Shown here one piece after another: positions 8,649 through 16,553 of a stretch of DNA of 36,941 nt (positions are counted from its first letter, which is position 1; every line of letters starts with the position of its first letter). The notes beneath the pieces were generated by a model. That model did no database searches. It was not told the origin of the DNA and worked only from the letters and a program-made list of their open reading frames with translations. Source of the DNA: JBKHHU01 sp046539045 (GTDB lineage: Bacteria > Planctomycetota > Phycisphaerae > SM23-33); contig JBKHHU010000011.1 of assembly GCA_046539045.1 (NCBI GenBank), forward strand, positions 1-36,941. Reading direction: 5' to 3'. Made by a program: the position numbers and the translations under genes.

Positions 8649-9557
8649 TTAGGTCCGCTCGATGATCAGGGTTTCGCCGTCCGCGTCAGTTGCCACCGAC
8701 GTGGAAAGCTCCAGGGTCAGCAGCTCGTCCAGGCCACCGCTCGGCAGGTCGCCCGACAGGTACTCCTTGCCGATGGCAAATCGATACTCGGTCGTGCCGT
8801 CGTCCAGCGTGAACTCGGAGCTGATCGGCGTGTTGAGCAGCGTGTTTTCCCACAGGGCGAAGGCATCCGAGCTCATGCGCATCGTCTTGCTGCCGGTGAT
8901 GTCGGAGCTTCCCTTGGTGTGGTACTGATACTGCGTGCCGACGCACTGCCCAGCCTGGTGGTTGTTGTTGATCGTCAGGGACATGCCGGTGATGCACATG
9001 CCATCAACACTGGAGTCGTCGATCAGGATCGAGCCGAGGTTGTTGGACGAGTCCATCAGCACCGTGGTGGTCTCGTCGTCGAACGTGTCGCCGGACGGGT
9101 CATAGTCGGTTTCCGCTTCTTCGCCGGCGAACGTGATCGAACCGGTGACGCGGGAGCCGCTGTCGAGGGTAAGCTGCAGCTCGCTAACTTCCATGTCCGT
9201 GAACAGGACGTGTTCGTCGATGTCCAGGAACGACTTGAGAATGTCGAACTTCGTGGTGTCCGTGCCCACGGTCAGTTGGTCCGTGCCAGCGTCGGGCGTG
9301 TCGGTTTCCCAGCTCGAGCACATCGCGGCAGAGAGCATGTCGTCGAACGTCTCTGCCGAGAACTCGAAGTCCACGCCGCCCCCGACCGTAATAGTGGTGA
9401 TCTTCTGGTCGCCGCGCTTGCGATCCGACCGAATCTCGTCGGATCGGGTCGTCTCTGCCCCGGCGGTCAGGCTGTCGCCCGTCCGGCGGAGAATCTTCCA
9501 ATCGTCGGTGGAGCCCGCCGTTCGGTAGGCAATGCGGACCTGATTTGCTTCAGACAT
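8649..9557 (-). CDS. Major tail tube protein
   Basis: A 302-residue, Asp/Thr-rich protein of mostly beta character. The order R-T-G-D-S-L-T, S-D-E-I-R-S-D-R, then G-G-G-V-D-F-E-F-S is the familiar start of the siphovirus tail tube family (PF18906-type), where a TTR-type loop follows an S-x-E-x-R motif. It lies between the tail terminator and the chaperones, the conserved order. The product polymerises as hexameric rings. Its high acidic content matches the coat protein and may reflect a salty environment. Confidence 0.92.
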   Translation of the reverse strand: MSEANQVRIAYRTAGSTDDWKILRRTGDSLTAGAETTRSDEIRSDRKRGDQKITTITVGGGVDFEFSAETFDDMLSAAMCSSWETDTPDAGTDQLTVGTDTTKFDILKSFLDIDEHVLFTDMEVSELQLTLDSGSRVTGSITFAGEEAETDYDPSGDTFDDETTTVLMDSSNNLGSILIDDSSVDGMCITGMSLTINNNHQAGQCVGTQYQYHTKGSSDITGSKTMRMSSDAFALWENTLLNTPISSEFTLDDGTTEYRFAIGKEYLSGDLPSGGLDELLTLELSTSVATDADGETLIIERT

Positions 9558-9569
9558 GGTTCAACCCTC

Positions 9570-9968
9570 TCAGTCTGCGCGGAATGGCACCGCGACGTTG
9601 ATCTGGTACCAGCCGTCGGCGTGTCCGACGCGCTGCATACTCGCTGCTAGTGTGTACAACCCGCCGTCCCGCCAATACTGCAGCTGCTCGGCGAGCGAAT
9701 CGGCCAGTTCGGCGGCGCCCTTCGTGCCGGCATCGGTATCGACGAACACCTGGCATTGGATCAGGCCAGTCCTGCGAACGCATGGCGAACTCCCGATGCC
9801 ACCGGTCACGCTGTCGCCGTGGTTGATCGTCAGGCGAACCCATGGGTCCTTGTCGTCGATGGCCGTCTGCACGCTCGGTTGAGTCGCCACGTTGTCGAAC
9901 GCAACCGGGGCGTCGTCCCAATCGGCAAGCCGGCTTTCGATCGCTAGGCGGATTTCTTCAAAGGTCAT
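9570..9968 (-). CDS. Tail terminator protein (lambda U-like fold)
   Basis: A 132-residue protein that starts MTFEEIRLAIESRLADW, followed by F-D-N-V-A, W-V-R-L-T-I and R-T-G-L-I-Q-C-Q-V-F. This is the pattern of the phage tail terminator family (DUF4128-like), which caps the finished tail tube and binds the head connector. It shares an ATGA overlap with the preceding neck gene and lies 12 bp before the tube gene. Sequence pattern and gene order both support it. Confidence 0.82.
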   Translation of the reverse strand: MTFEEIRLAIESRLADWDDAPVAFDNVATQPSVQTAIDDKDPWVRLTINHGDSVTGGIGSSPCVRRTGLIQCQVFVDTDAGTKGAAELADSLAEQLQYWRDGGLYTLAASMQRVGHADGWYQINVAVPFRAD

Positions 9969-10393
9969 TTGAGGGCCGCCTTAATTGAGTCGAACGTGAC
10001 TGCGTAAACGCCCTGGGGCGCCTGCCCGGAGTGGCCGTTTTCAATCGCTTCGGCGTACGGAAGGTTGTTTTGCACGTAAATCGCGGCGAAAGGCTCCCGC
10101 ACTGACCCGATCACAACAGAACCTCTTGCAAGCGCCCTTTGCCCCGTCTTGTCGGTGATGCTTTCGTTATAGGACATATCCGGTGCTGCCACGCTAACGC
10201 TGTTGTTACCTCGGAATGTGCCGCCAATGTATCCAGGCGGGGCAGACGAAGGGCGTTTCCATTGGCTCGGATCGCCAACCGGGCTGCGCTCAATAATGCT
10301 GGTAAGCGCCTGCAACGCCACGGCACGAAGCCGGCGGTTCTGCTCGCGCTCCACCTCTTTGGTGAACCCAGTTGGCCAGTTGATCCATCCCAT
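9965..10393 (-). CDS. Neck / tail completion protein (HK97 gp10-like)
   Basis: A 142-residue protein. The start is set at ATG 10393-10391, which overlaps the preceding stop as TGATG, rather than an upstream ATG. The N-terminus is a basic helix (F-T-K-E-V-E-R-E-Q-N-R-R-L-R) followed by S-I-I-E-R-S-P-V-G-D-P-S-x-W and ending P-Y-A-x-A-I-E-N-G-H-S. These are hallmarks of gp10-like minor tail or neck proteins. It links the head connector to the tail terminator. Confidence 0.8.
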   Translation of the reverse strand: MGWINWPTGFTKEVEREQNRRLRAVALQALTSIIERSPVGDPSQWKRPSSAPPGYIGGTFRGNNSVSVAAPDMSYNESITDKTGQRALARGSVVIGSVREPFAAIYVQNNLPYAEAIENGHSGQAPQGVYAVTFDSIKAALK

Positions 10394-10746
10394 CACGTCC
10401 GCCTCAGTTGGAGAATCCAAATGGATGATGCCGGGTCCTGGCCGACGTGCATCACCTCGAATCCATCAACGTCGTCGCCCACTTCCGGCGTGCCGGTGAC
10501 CTCGTTTTGCAGGGCCGTCAGCTTCCGATCTGTCTGCAAGATGTGCTGACCGTCGATCTCCTGGGCATCGTAGCCGCCAAACACGCCGCGCCCTTCGTAC
10601 TCGACGAGCGTCGTGGTCGTCTCCCCGGTGGCAGGATCATACTCGCCGGCTTCCTCCCGACTGCCGTTGAAATCCCGCACGGCATCGCTCAGGTCGGCGT
10701 CGAATGCCTCGGCCACGTCTGCCTGGATGTCGTCACGCAGCCCCAC
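10393..10746 (-). CDS. Head closure / head-tail adaptor protein
   Basis: A 117-residue protein with an inferred GTG start at 10746-10744, preceded by AGGGG at a good distance; the frame is open further upstream. The middle segment L-V-E-Y-E-G-R-G-V-F-G-G-Y and the end V-x-H-V-G-Q-D-P-A-S-S-I-W-I-L-Q-L resemble the small beta-barrel head-closure proteins found at this position. It sits between the DnaT_2-like connector gene and the gp10-like gene with near-zero spacing. Function rests mainly on gene order. Confidence 0.68.
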   Translation of the reverse strand: MGLRDDIQADVAEAFDADLSDAVRDFNGSREEAGEYDPATGETTTTLVEYEGRGVFGGYDAQEIDGQHILQTDRKLTALQNEVTGTPEVGDDVDGFEVMHVGQDPASSIWILQLRRT

Positions 10747-10747
10747 G

Positions 10748-11236
10748 TCAGCCCCTCGCAACCGCGAACTGTGAGCCACCGCCGCGGATCAGCTTCTTGA
10801 GCGCCGCGGGAATCGACAGGCTGGTGGTGCGGCTGGCGGCCCCATCCCGGTATTCGGTTTCCGATTCCACGGTATCGGCTTTCACTCTCTTGCGCTTGAC
10901 GCCAGGCTCGAGTGCCTCGAGCGGGTCGCTGCCCTCGTCGATCGCCAACGCGATGGCGAGTTGCGCCGTTTTCAGTTCGTCCGGCAACACGCTCGGCGTG
11001 TAGGCCCACCCGTCGATCACAACGGCGTCCCTGGGCCACTGGAGCGGCTGGTGCTGGTTCGCCTTCACGCCGATGAACGACTGCGCCTCGAGGAAGTCCA
11101 TGGCTCGTATCAGCAGCGTCTCGGGCGTGCCTTCAATGGTCTTTCCGCGAGCGTCCGCGTAGTCGCTCAGGTCCGACTCACTGGCGTAGCTGTTGGCGCC
11201 GTTCACGACGCTGCCGTCTTCAACGATGATGCTCAT
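10748..11236 (-). CDS. Head-tail connector, DnaT-like (DnaT_2) family
   Basis: A 162-residue protein. The start (S-I-I-V-E-D-G-S, then A-N-S-Y-A-S) followed by D-Y-A-D-A-R-G and A-x-D-F-L-E-A is characteristic of the phage family often annotated as putative DnaT-like single-stranded DNA-binding protein. In structural gene clusters this family acts as a head-tail adaptor (gp6-like). The name is a database artefact; its place after the coat gene supports the connector role. The C-terminus is basic and flexible. Confidence 0.78.
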   Translation of the reverse strand: MSIIVEDGSVVNGANSYASESDLSDYADARGKTIEGTPETLLIRAMDFLEAQSFIGVKANQHQPLQWPRDAVVIDGWAYTPSVLPDELKTAQLAIALAIDEGSDPLEALEPGVKRKRVKADTVESETEYRDGAASRTTSLSIPAALKKLIRGGGSQFAVARG

Positions 11237-11865
11237 CAGTCATACCGCCCGTATTCGTCGTCCAGCCAGTCGCCAATATCATCCGGCACCTCTTCCCAGC
11301 GCAAGTCCAGCACGCCGGTCGCCTTCCCGTTTCCGATATTGGCGATCTCCAGGTAGTAGGTTCCGGGGAAAAGGCCGCGCTCGCCTCCACACGCTCCCGA
11401 TACGGATGCCCGATGCGAGTTCGCGTTGGCCGTCCTGATTCGCATTGTCTCCACCGCCAGCGACTGAAGGCTGCTCGGTGGAGAATCCGGAGTTATGTCC
11501 CCGCCCGTCTTGATGGAAACCTGCCCCGACAGCCCACCTACCCGATTCATCGCGTTGTTCGAGAAGATCGGAATGTCCGTATCGTAGTCGCCCGATTCCG
11601 TCACGTCATCCGAACGGTATGCGCGGAACCGAACCGAACCATCGTCACAGGTCAACACCTCGTATTGGAGGATAAAGTCGATCGGTGACTCGAACCGGAG
11701 AACCACGTTCTCGTCTTCCGGCACATCGTATTCGTACGAAATGCGGAACTGCCGTCCCTGCGCAAACGCTGTCTGCCGGACGTCCACGGCCACGCGCCCC
11801 CGGCTGTCCCACTGTCCGGGGTCATCCGTGAAAACGTGCGGCGGGAGTCCGTGGCGCTCGCTCAT
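11236..11865 (-). CDS. Structural-region protein of unknown function
   Basis: A 209-residue protein that I do not recognise by name. It is beta-rich and acidic, with alternating strands such as F-R-I-S-Y-E-Y-D-V and G-T-Y-Y-L-E-I-A-N-I and an acidic tail ending D-D-E-Y-G-R-Y-D. The jelly-roll-like strand pattern and its place between coat and connector genes suggest a head decoration or minor head protein; this is inference only. Its ATG overlaps the preceding short gene as ATGA, and its stop overlaps the connector start. Confidence 0.75.
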   Translation of the reverse strand: MSERHGLPPHVFTDDPGQWDSRGRVAVDVRQTAFAQGRQFRISYEYDVPEDENVVLRFESPIDFILQYEVLTCDDGSVRFRAYRSDDVTESGDYDTDIPIFSNNAMNRVGGLSGQVSIKTGGDITPDSPPSSLQSLAVETMRIRTANANSHRASVSGACGGERGLFPGTYYLEIANIGNGKATGVLDLRWEEVPDDIGDWLDDEYGRYD

Positions 11866-12029
11866 GTCTCTCGATACCCGCCCTTGCGGTAGTGATCAAC
11901 CATGTCTGGATGCACATCAGCGGTCTTGCCGTCCTTCCGTCGCATCCTGACATGGCTGGGCTTTGCCGGTGCTTTCGGCTTTGCCGGTGCCTTGGGTTTG
12001 GTCGTCTGTGTGTTTTTCTGCTCAATCAT
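11862..12029 (-). CDS. Small basic Pro/Lys/Ala-rich protein
   Basis: A 55-residue protein with GGAGG six bases before ATG 12029-12027. Residues 11-24 carry a duplicated K-P-K-A-P-A element, followed by a compact basic part (V-R-M-R-R-K-D-G-K-T-A-D-V, then H-Y-R-K-G-G-Y). Similar short proteins follow the coat gene in several siphoviruses, but their role is not known to me. It lies just downstream of the coat-gene terminator and starts the connector-to-tail segment. Confidence 0.75.
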   Translation of the reverse strand: MIEQKNTQTTKPKAPAKPKAPAKPSHVRMRRKDGKTADVHPDMVDHYRKGGYRET

Positions 12030-12043
12030 GCTTGCCTCCAAGC

Positions 12044-12066
12044 AAAAAGGCGGCCCGAAGGCCGCC
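12044..12066 (-). terminator. Intrinsic terminator after the coat protein gene
   Basis: Read on the minus strand: a perfect 7-bp stem GGCGGCC / GGCCGCC with a four-base TTCG loop, followed by TTTTT. It starts about 7 bases after the coat protein stop. It would trim or partly terminate the transcript and so favour coat expression over the connector and tail genes. Confidence 0.88.
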
Positions 12067-12073
12067 GGTTCGG

Positions 12074-13213
12074 TTAGCCGAGAACGCTGGCCACGAACTC
12101 CGGCTTCCAGCACTTGTTGCCCCAAGAAGCCGCCACCTCAAACATGGCCTTCCGATAGCCCTTGTAGGTGCGGATCTCGAAGACAAGCCCCGATAACGGG
12201 TCCTGCACAGTCATCGCGTCGTCCGCGGTGTCGCCGCCTTCCGGCACGGCCGGGGCACGCATGGCCAGCTCGATCGCGTTGCGATGGAAGGCCACGTTTC
12301 CGGTGTAGCTGTCGCCAACGGTCACGGTCTTGCCGTCCGACAGATCCTTTTGCAGGCCCGGCTCGGCGATGGTCACGGTGCCACCGGACAGGGCAGACTC
12401 GACCACGTACTTGTTGTCGTCGTCCTCGAAGGTGATCACGTCGCCCACATCGATGTCACCGGTACCGCCGTCCACGTCGATCTCGGTGTCACCCTTCGAG
12501 AAGTTGCCGTTGGTGACGTAGCTGTCGCCGTCGCCCTTGGTGTGGCTCTGCACGCCGGCCGACTCCTTGAGCATCAGGCCCTGAAGGTCGAGCAGTGCGC
12601 CCTGGCGAAGCAGGTCGTCGCCGCCGGCCTCGTTGGCACGCTGGAGCTGCGCCAGGTTGCGGAGGTTGGTGCCGGCCAGGGTGTTCATGACGATGGTCGC
12701 CATGCCGTCGGTCGGCATCCCGTTGTCGACGAGGATCTGGCGGGCTTCGGCCACCAGGTCGAAGTTCGAGGAGAACGGGGTCGTGCCAGCGGTGCCGACA
12801 GCGCGGGACGCGTTGCGGTACGCCTCGGTCATGATGTCCTGCTCGATCTCGTTGGCCAGCGTCCGCATTGCTTGGCGGATCTGGTCGCCGTAGATCGTCT
12901 CGAACCCGGCGCCGTTGTTCACGCTACGCATTTCCTCGCCAGTCCATGGGATCTGGACGCCACGCGCCTTGTCGATGGTCAGGGTCTTGGAGTCGACCGT
13001 CTGGTTGTCACCTTCCGGGATGGTCATCGACGGGGAAACATCGTTGGCATCCGCTTGGCGGGTGAAGTGAGAGCGAACCGTGTCGTTCAGCGCCACGCGC
13101 TCGGAGTCGTCGGCGTTGATCAGCACGGAAGATGTGCCGCCGGTCAGTTCCCGGCCCACGGTGTCCGCCGCCTTGTAAATGTCAGCGGCGAGGTCGTTCA
13201 GTACGTTGCCCAT
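12074..13213 (-). CDS. Major capsid protein, P22 gp5-like
   Basis: A 379-residue coat protein. The start (N-V-L-N-D-L-A-A-D-I-Y) and the order of an N-arm, an HK97-type core and a beta-rich insert (residues about 230-300, V-T-N-G-N-F to G-D-S-Y-T-G-N) match the P22 coat family. The closing part, N-V-A-F-H-R-N-A-I-E-L-A-M-R-A-P, is typical of it. The ribosome binding site AAGGAGG is the strongest in the window, as expected for the most abundant virion protein. It lies between scaffold and terminator. Confidence 0.93.
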   Translation of the reverse strand: MGNVLNDLAADIYKAADTVGRELTGGTSSVLINADDSERVALNDTVRSHFTRQADANDVSPSMTIPEGDNQTVDSKTLTIDKARGVQIPWTGEEMRSVNNGAGFETIYGDQIRQAMRTLANEIEQDIMTEAYRNASRAVGTAGTTPFSSNFDLVAEARQILVDNGMPTDGMATIVMNTLAGTNLRNLAQLQRANEAGGDDLLRQGALLDLQGLMLKESAGVQSHTKGDGDSYVTNGNFSKGDTEIDVDGGTGDIDVGDVITFEDDDNKYVVESALSGGTVTIAEPGLQKDLSDGKTVTVGDSYTGNVAFHRNAIELAMRAPAVPEGGDTADDAMTVQDPLSGLVFEIRTYKGYRKAMFEVAASWGNKCWKPEFVASVLG

Positions 13214-13225
13214 GGTGAGGCCTCC

Positions 13226-13912
13226 TTAATCATCATCGGAAATCTTGCCGCCGTCCTTGAAAAACGACTGCCGCTCAGGATGCGACATCGAATCAAAGTC
13301 GGCTCGAGTGATGGTCTTGCCTGCGGCCCCGCCGCGTTCTGAACCGGAGGCCCCACCCCCGGATGCCTGAGATCCGTCCACCAGGAACGGATATTCCTTA
13401 CTGAGATGCTCGGCGACCTTGGTGGGCTCCACCTTCACGCCGCCCATCTCGAAAGATACCTGCCCGTCTTCGAACTTGGCGTACCTGCTCGCGTAGTCGG
13501 CAAGCACGTCAGCCCGCTTCGGGTCGCTCGGGGCAAGCTGCCGGGCGAGTTCCTGCGCGCTTCCCTTGATGTCGCGCTGGGTGATCTGCTCGCGGAACTG
13601 CCGGGACTGCTTTCGCTCGGCCTCAAGCTCGTCCTGAGCCTGCTTGTAGAGCTTCTCGAACTCGCCCTTCTCCTCGGCCGCCTTGCGTTCCGCCTCGGTC
13701 TGGGCCTGTTCGAGTGCCTTGCGCTTCTCGCGCTCGGCCTTCGTCTCGCCCAACACCTCGTCGAGCTTGCTTTTCAGCCCCTTGACTGTCGGGTGATCGT
13801 CCACCCCGTCGAGGTCGAGAACGAAGTCGTCCCCGTCGGCCTTGTAGTATTCCTGCAACGCCTCGGGAAGTTCCTCGAGCTCGCCTTTCGTCAGTTTCGC
13901 TTTCAGTGCCAT
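13226..13912 (-). CDS. Capsid scaffolding protein
   Basis: A 228-residue, highly charged helical protein. A globular start (residues 1-50) leads to a long Lys/Glu/Ala coiled coil (about 50-115), then a Gly/Ser linker and a short helix-turn end (I-T-R-A-D-F-D-S-M-S) with an acidic tip. This is the usual plan of phage scaffolds, which guide coat assembly and then leave. It lies directly upstream of the coat gene. An in-frame GTG two codons earlier is an alternative start; ATG 13912-13910 is preferred. Confidence 0.88.
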   Translation of the reverse strand: MALKAKLTKGELEELPEALQEYYKADGDDFVLDLDGVDDHPTVKGLKSKLDEVLGETKAEREKRKALEQAQTEAERKAAEEKGEFEKLYKQAQDELEAERKQSRQFREQITQRDIKGSAQELARQLAPSDPKRADVLADYASRYAKFEDGQVSFEMGGVKVEPTKVAEHLSKEYPFLVDGSQASGGGASGSERGGAAGKTITRADFDSMSHPERQSFFKDGGKISDDD

Positions 13913-13960
13913 TGTCACACGACCCCCGGTCGTTTCTGTTGCCGGCCCTGCCGGCGTGGA

Positions 13961-14974
13961 TTATTCCATCGTGATGTTATACCGCTGACGCAGTTGGTCA
14001 AGCGTCAGGGTCCGGCCCGAATCGTCCACGAACTGGTCGATCTTGACCTTGCCTTCCCGGAACAGCTTGGCGCGCGTCGGGCCGAGCACGTCATCAACAA
14101 ACTCGTCGGGCTGCTTTTTCAGCCAGCCGCCATAGGTCAACTGGTTGCTGACCGGCCCGTCCTTGCTGGCCCGCTGGCCCTTGATCGCCAGGCGGTACTG
14201 TTCCTTGATCTCAGGGGCGGTCAGACTCCGGCATCCGTAGTGGGCTGGCGGCCGAGGCCCCTGCCCGACGGGGTAAATCTTGCCATCCCTCGCCCGACAT
14301 ACATCAGAGGTGCGCCCGTCGAGGGTTGAAATCCACTTCTCGCCCTCGATGATGTCGTCATTGTCCCGGTAGACCTGCTCACGCGCTGCGGCCCCGATCC
14401 CGTTTACCGCGGTGCGGATCACCGATTCGGCCTGCCGGCGGCTCCGCGTCGTCACCATCTGAGCAACTTCGCGGGCCATGTCCTGCTGGGTCTTGCCCTC
14501 GAGCACCCCGGCCTGGACCACGCGCATCGCATCCCGACCCACTGCGCCGTCAAAGTCGCGCCACATTTCCGGGATGGTCATCTGCCGGACCTTGTCGCCG
14601 CTGACCAGCCGCATCCGGCGTCGAGTAGTGATCGCACGCACGCGGTCCAGATTCACGCCCTCGCCAAGATCGACGTTCACCGACTCACTAAGCAGGTTCT
14701 GGCCGAACTGGTACTCCTCGACGGCGAAGTCCTCGAGCTCAAGCTGACCCTGGATTCCCTCGCGCGCCACGGTGATCAACTGCTGGACATCGCGCTCGAG
14801 CGACACCATGCGCCCCATCTGGAAATCGGTTGCCTCGCCGCCAGCAATGCGCTCCCGGAGATCCCGGGCAAGTTTGCGCAGCGCCGGCAGTGCGGCCTTG
14901 ATCTGGCTGCCGCCGAATCGCTGGATCATGACCTGTCGTCTGACAAGTCTCTCGAGGAGCTTCACGTCAGCCAC
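13961..14974 (-). CDS. Minor head / head morphogenesis protein (Mu gpF / SPP1 gp7-like)
   Basis: A 337-residue protein. The C-terminal half carries the family motif: W-I-S-T-L-D-G-R-T-S, C-x-A-R-D-G-K-I-Y and P-P-A-H-Y-G-C-R-S. The conserved Asp, Cys and His residues are thought to form a metal site. The N-terminal half is helical. Such proteins enter the procapsid with the portal and are needed for correct head assembly or DNA ejection. It lies between portal and scaffold, the usual order. Confidence 0.92.
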   Translation of the reverse strand: MADVKLLERLVRRQVMIQRFGGSQIKAALPALRKLARDLRERIAGGEATDFQMGRMVSLERDVQQLITVAREGIQGQLELEDFAVEEYQFGQNLLSESVNVDLGEGVNLDRVRAITTRRRMRLVSGDKVRQMTIPEMWRDFDGAVGRDAMRVVQAGVLEGKTQQDMAREVAQMVTTRSRRQAESVIRTAVNGIGAAAREQVYRDNDDIIEGEKWISTLDGRTSDVCRARDGKIYPVGQGPRPPAHYGCRSLTAPEIKEQYRLAIKGQRASKDGPVSNQLTYGGWLKKQPDEFVDDVLGPTRAKLFREGKVKIDQFVDDSGRTLTLDQLRQRYNITME

Positions 14975-14976
14975 GC

Positions 14977-15189
14977 CTAGCCCCTCCGCTCGTCCAGAAG
15001 GTCAAGAGCAACTTCGCGCACCCGCTCCGCGGCAGCCAGCATCTGTTCCGGCGTCATAGCGCATTCGGCGAGGAAGTACAGGCCGTCTCGATCAACCGAA
15101 ACCACCACGCATCCTTTGACCCTTCCGCGTGGAACTTCGTTTGCCGCGGCGTTGACCGGGCACATGTCGAGGGCGATCACGTCAGCCAT
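14977..15189 (-). CDS. Small protein of unknown function between portal and head genes
   Basis: A 70-residue protein whose ATG shares its A with the portal stop (TAATG) and whose stop lies two bases before the head morphogenesis gene. The first part is a short beta unit (G-C-V-V-V-S-V-D-R-D-G-L-Y-F), the second a helix (P-E-Q-M-L-A-A-A-E-R-V). I do not recognise the family. Tight coupling with the portal supports a real gene. Confidence 0.7.
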   Translation of the reverse strand: MADVIALDMCPVNAAANEVPRGRVKGCVVVSVDRDGLYFLAECAMTPEQMLAAAERVREVALDLLDERRG

Positions 15190-16553
15190 TACATGACCCC
15201 GAGGTCAGTGCCGCCCGCCTGAACGTCTGCGTCAATCTCCTCGTCTGTGCGGTCAGGCTCAATGCCGCCGGTCTTGCGCCGCCAGTCACGGTAGTCCTGC
15301 TTCGCAATCAGCCCGCGATCCAATTCGGCGATGCGGGCCATGACCATCTGCGGGTCGGCGCCGCGCTCGTAGAACTCCTGGTTGAGCTCGAACACGATGT
15401 CGCTGGATGCTTCGCCCCGGGACATGAACGACAGCGCCCATCGCAGGCACTGCCGAAGCCCGGCGCCGACGTTCGTCGCAACACTCGCGAGGTTCGCATT
15501 CTCGGCCGCGACCCGGGACTTGACCGCTTCCTCGCGCTCGTTGCCGCCGCGTTGCTCGATCAGGCGTGCGCCGATGGCGAGCATCTGGGCCTCTTTCCTG
15601 ACCATCCCCTCGCCCGGCATCGTGTTGGGCGCGGCCTGTACCAGGTTCAGGCTTCCGCCCCGTGTCTGCACGCCTTGGCGAGATCCCCAAACCATGCCGC
15701 TCGGGTTGAGCGAGTTCCACTGCGACTCGTCCATCTCGCCGATGTCGACGTGCGGCATGGGCTGGCCGACGATATAGCTCGATTCCTCGTGGTCGGCACT
15801 ATTCCGGTAGTGCGCGAAGTTCAGGTCGGCGATGTCGAGCAGCAACGGCTTGTCCGGCATCGGGTCGTTATTCATAGCCCCGAGAAACTGGAACGGGATG
15901 AACGGCCACGGGCGGGCGTTGGCCATGCGCGGCACGATGATGTCGCCCGGGATGCCGTCGCGCCACACCTGCTGCGTATAGACGCCCTCGCGCATCTTCA
16001 ACACGCGGTATTGCGTCTTCTCCCGGCGCTCGAACTCGTCGACCTCCTCGAGATAGCTCTCCTTGAGGACGATCATCGTGGCCGGGTTGCCTTCCCAGTT
16101 GATGATGCTCTCGGCAGCGTAATGGGTCAGCTTGGCCCGGTACTGCGATGCCTGTTCTTCCGTCAGGCCGGACGGCGCCGGCGGGTACTCGACCAGGACC
16201 CCGTGCCGACCCGCCTGGATCACGTGGGAGCAACACCGCTTGGCGAACTGCTCCAGCCCGATCCCAGCACCGTCGGCATCGTCCTGCATGTACTCGATCG
16301 GCTGCGGCAGGTCCGTATCCGGCGCCTTGCGGAAGATGCCGCCCAGCATGCCCGCGTGGGTCCGGCCCGTAACGCCCATCCAGACGGCACGCTTCTTGTA
16401 TGCCTTGTATCGCTCCGGGTCGGCCGGATCGGGATCGGGCAAATACGTCGTGCCCTTGGCCTTGACCGAATCGCTCCCATCAACGGCATCGCGAGTCCGG
16501 GTCGACTGCCTGACGTGCAGCTCATAGAGCGGGTGCTGGGTGTCGACTGGCAT
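15189..16553 (-). CDS. Portal protein, DUF4055 family
   Basis: A 454-residue protein beginning H-P-L-Y-E-L-H-V-R-Q-S. It contains K-R-A-V-W-M-G-V-T-G-R-T, then M-L-G-G-I-F-R-K, and a central segment with S-E-S-Y-I-V-G-Q-P-M-P. This is the DUF4055 portal family, the dodecameric gate for DNA packaging. The start codon follows the TerL stop directly (TAA-ATG). Length is usual for the family. It works with TerL for packaging and with the connectors for tail attachment. Confidence 0.92.
   Translation of the reverse strand: MPVDTQHPLYELHVRQSTRTRDAVDGSDSVKAKGTTYLPDPDPADPERYKAYKKRAVWMGVTGRTHAGMLGGIFRKAPDTDLPQPIEYMQDDADGAGIGLEQFAKRCCSHVIQAGRHGVLVEYPPAPSGLTEEQASQYRAKLTHYAAESIINWEGNPATMIVLKESYLEEVDEFERREKTQYRVLKMREGVYTQQVWRDGIPGDIIVPRMANARPWPFIPFQFLGAMNNDPMPDKPLLLDIADLNFAHYRNSADHEESSYIVGQPMPHVDIGEMDESQWNSLNPSGMVWGSRQGVQTRGGSLNLVQAAPNTMPGEGMVRKEAQMLAIGARLIEQRGGNEREEAVKSRVAAENANLASVATNVGAGLRQCLRWALSFMSRGEASSDIVFELNQEFYERGADPQMVMARIAELDRGLIAKQDYRDWRRKTGGIEPDRTDEEIDADVQAGGTDLGVM

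Noticed and set aside
12284..13342. Plus-strand open frame of 352 codons
   Set aside because: It is antisense to the coat protein gene, has low-complexity Gly/Val/His content and no upstream signals.
13406..14329. Plus-strand open frame of 307 codons
   Set aside because: It is antisense to scaffold and head morphogenesis genes; Leu-rich because the scaffold is Glu/Lys-rich.
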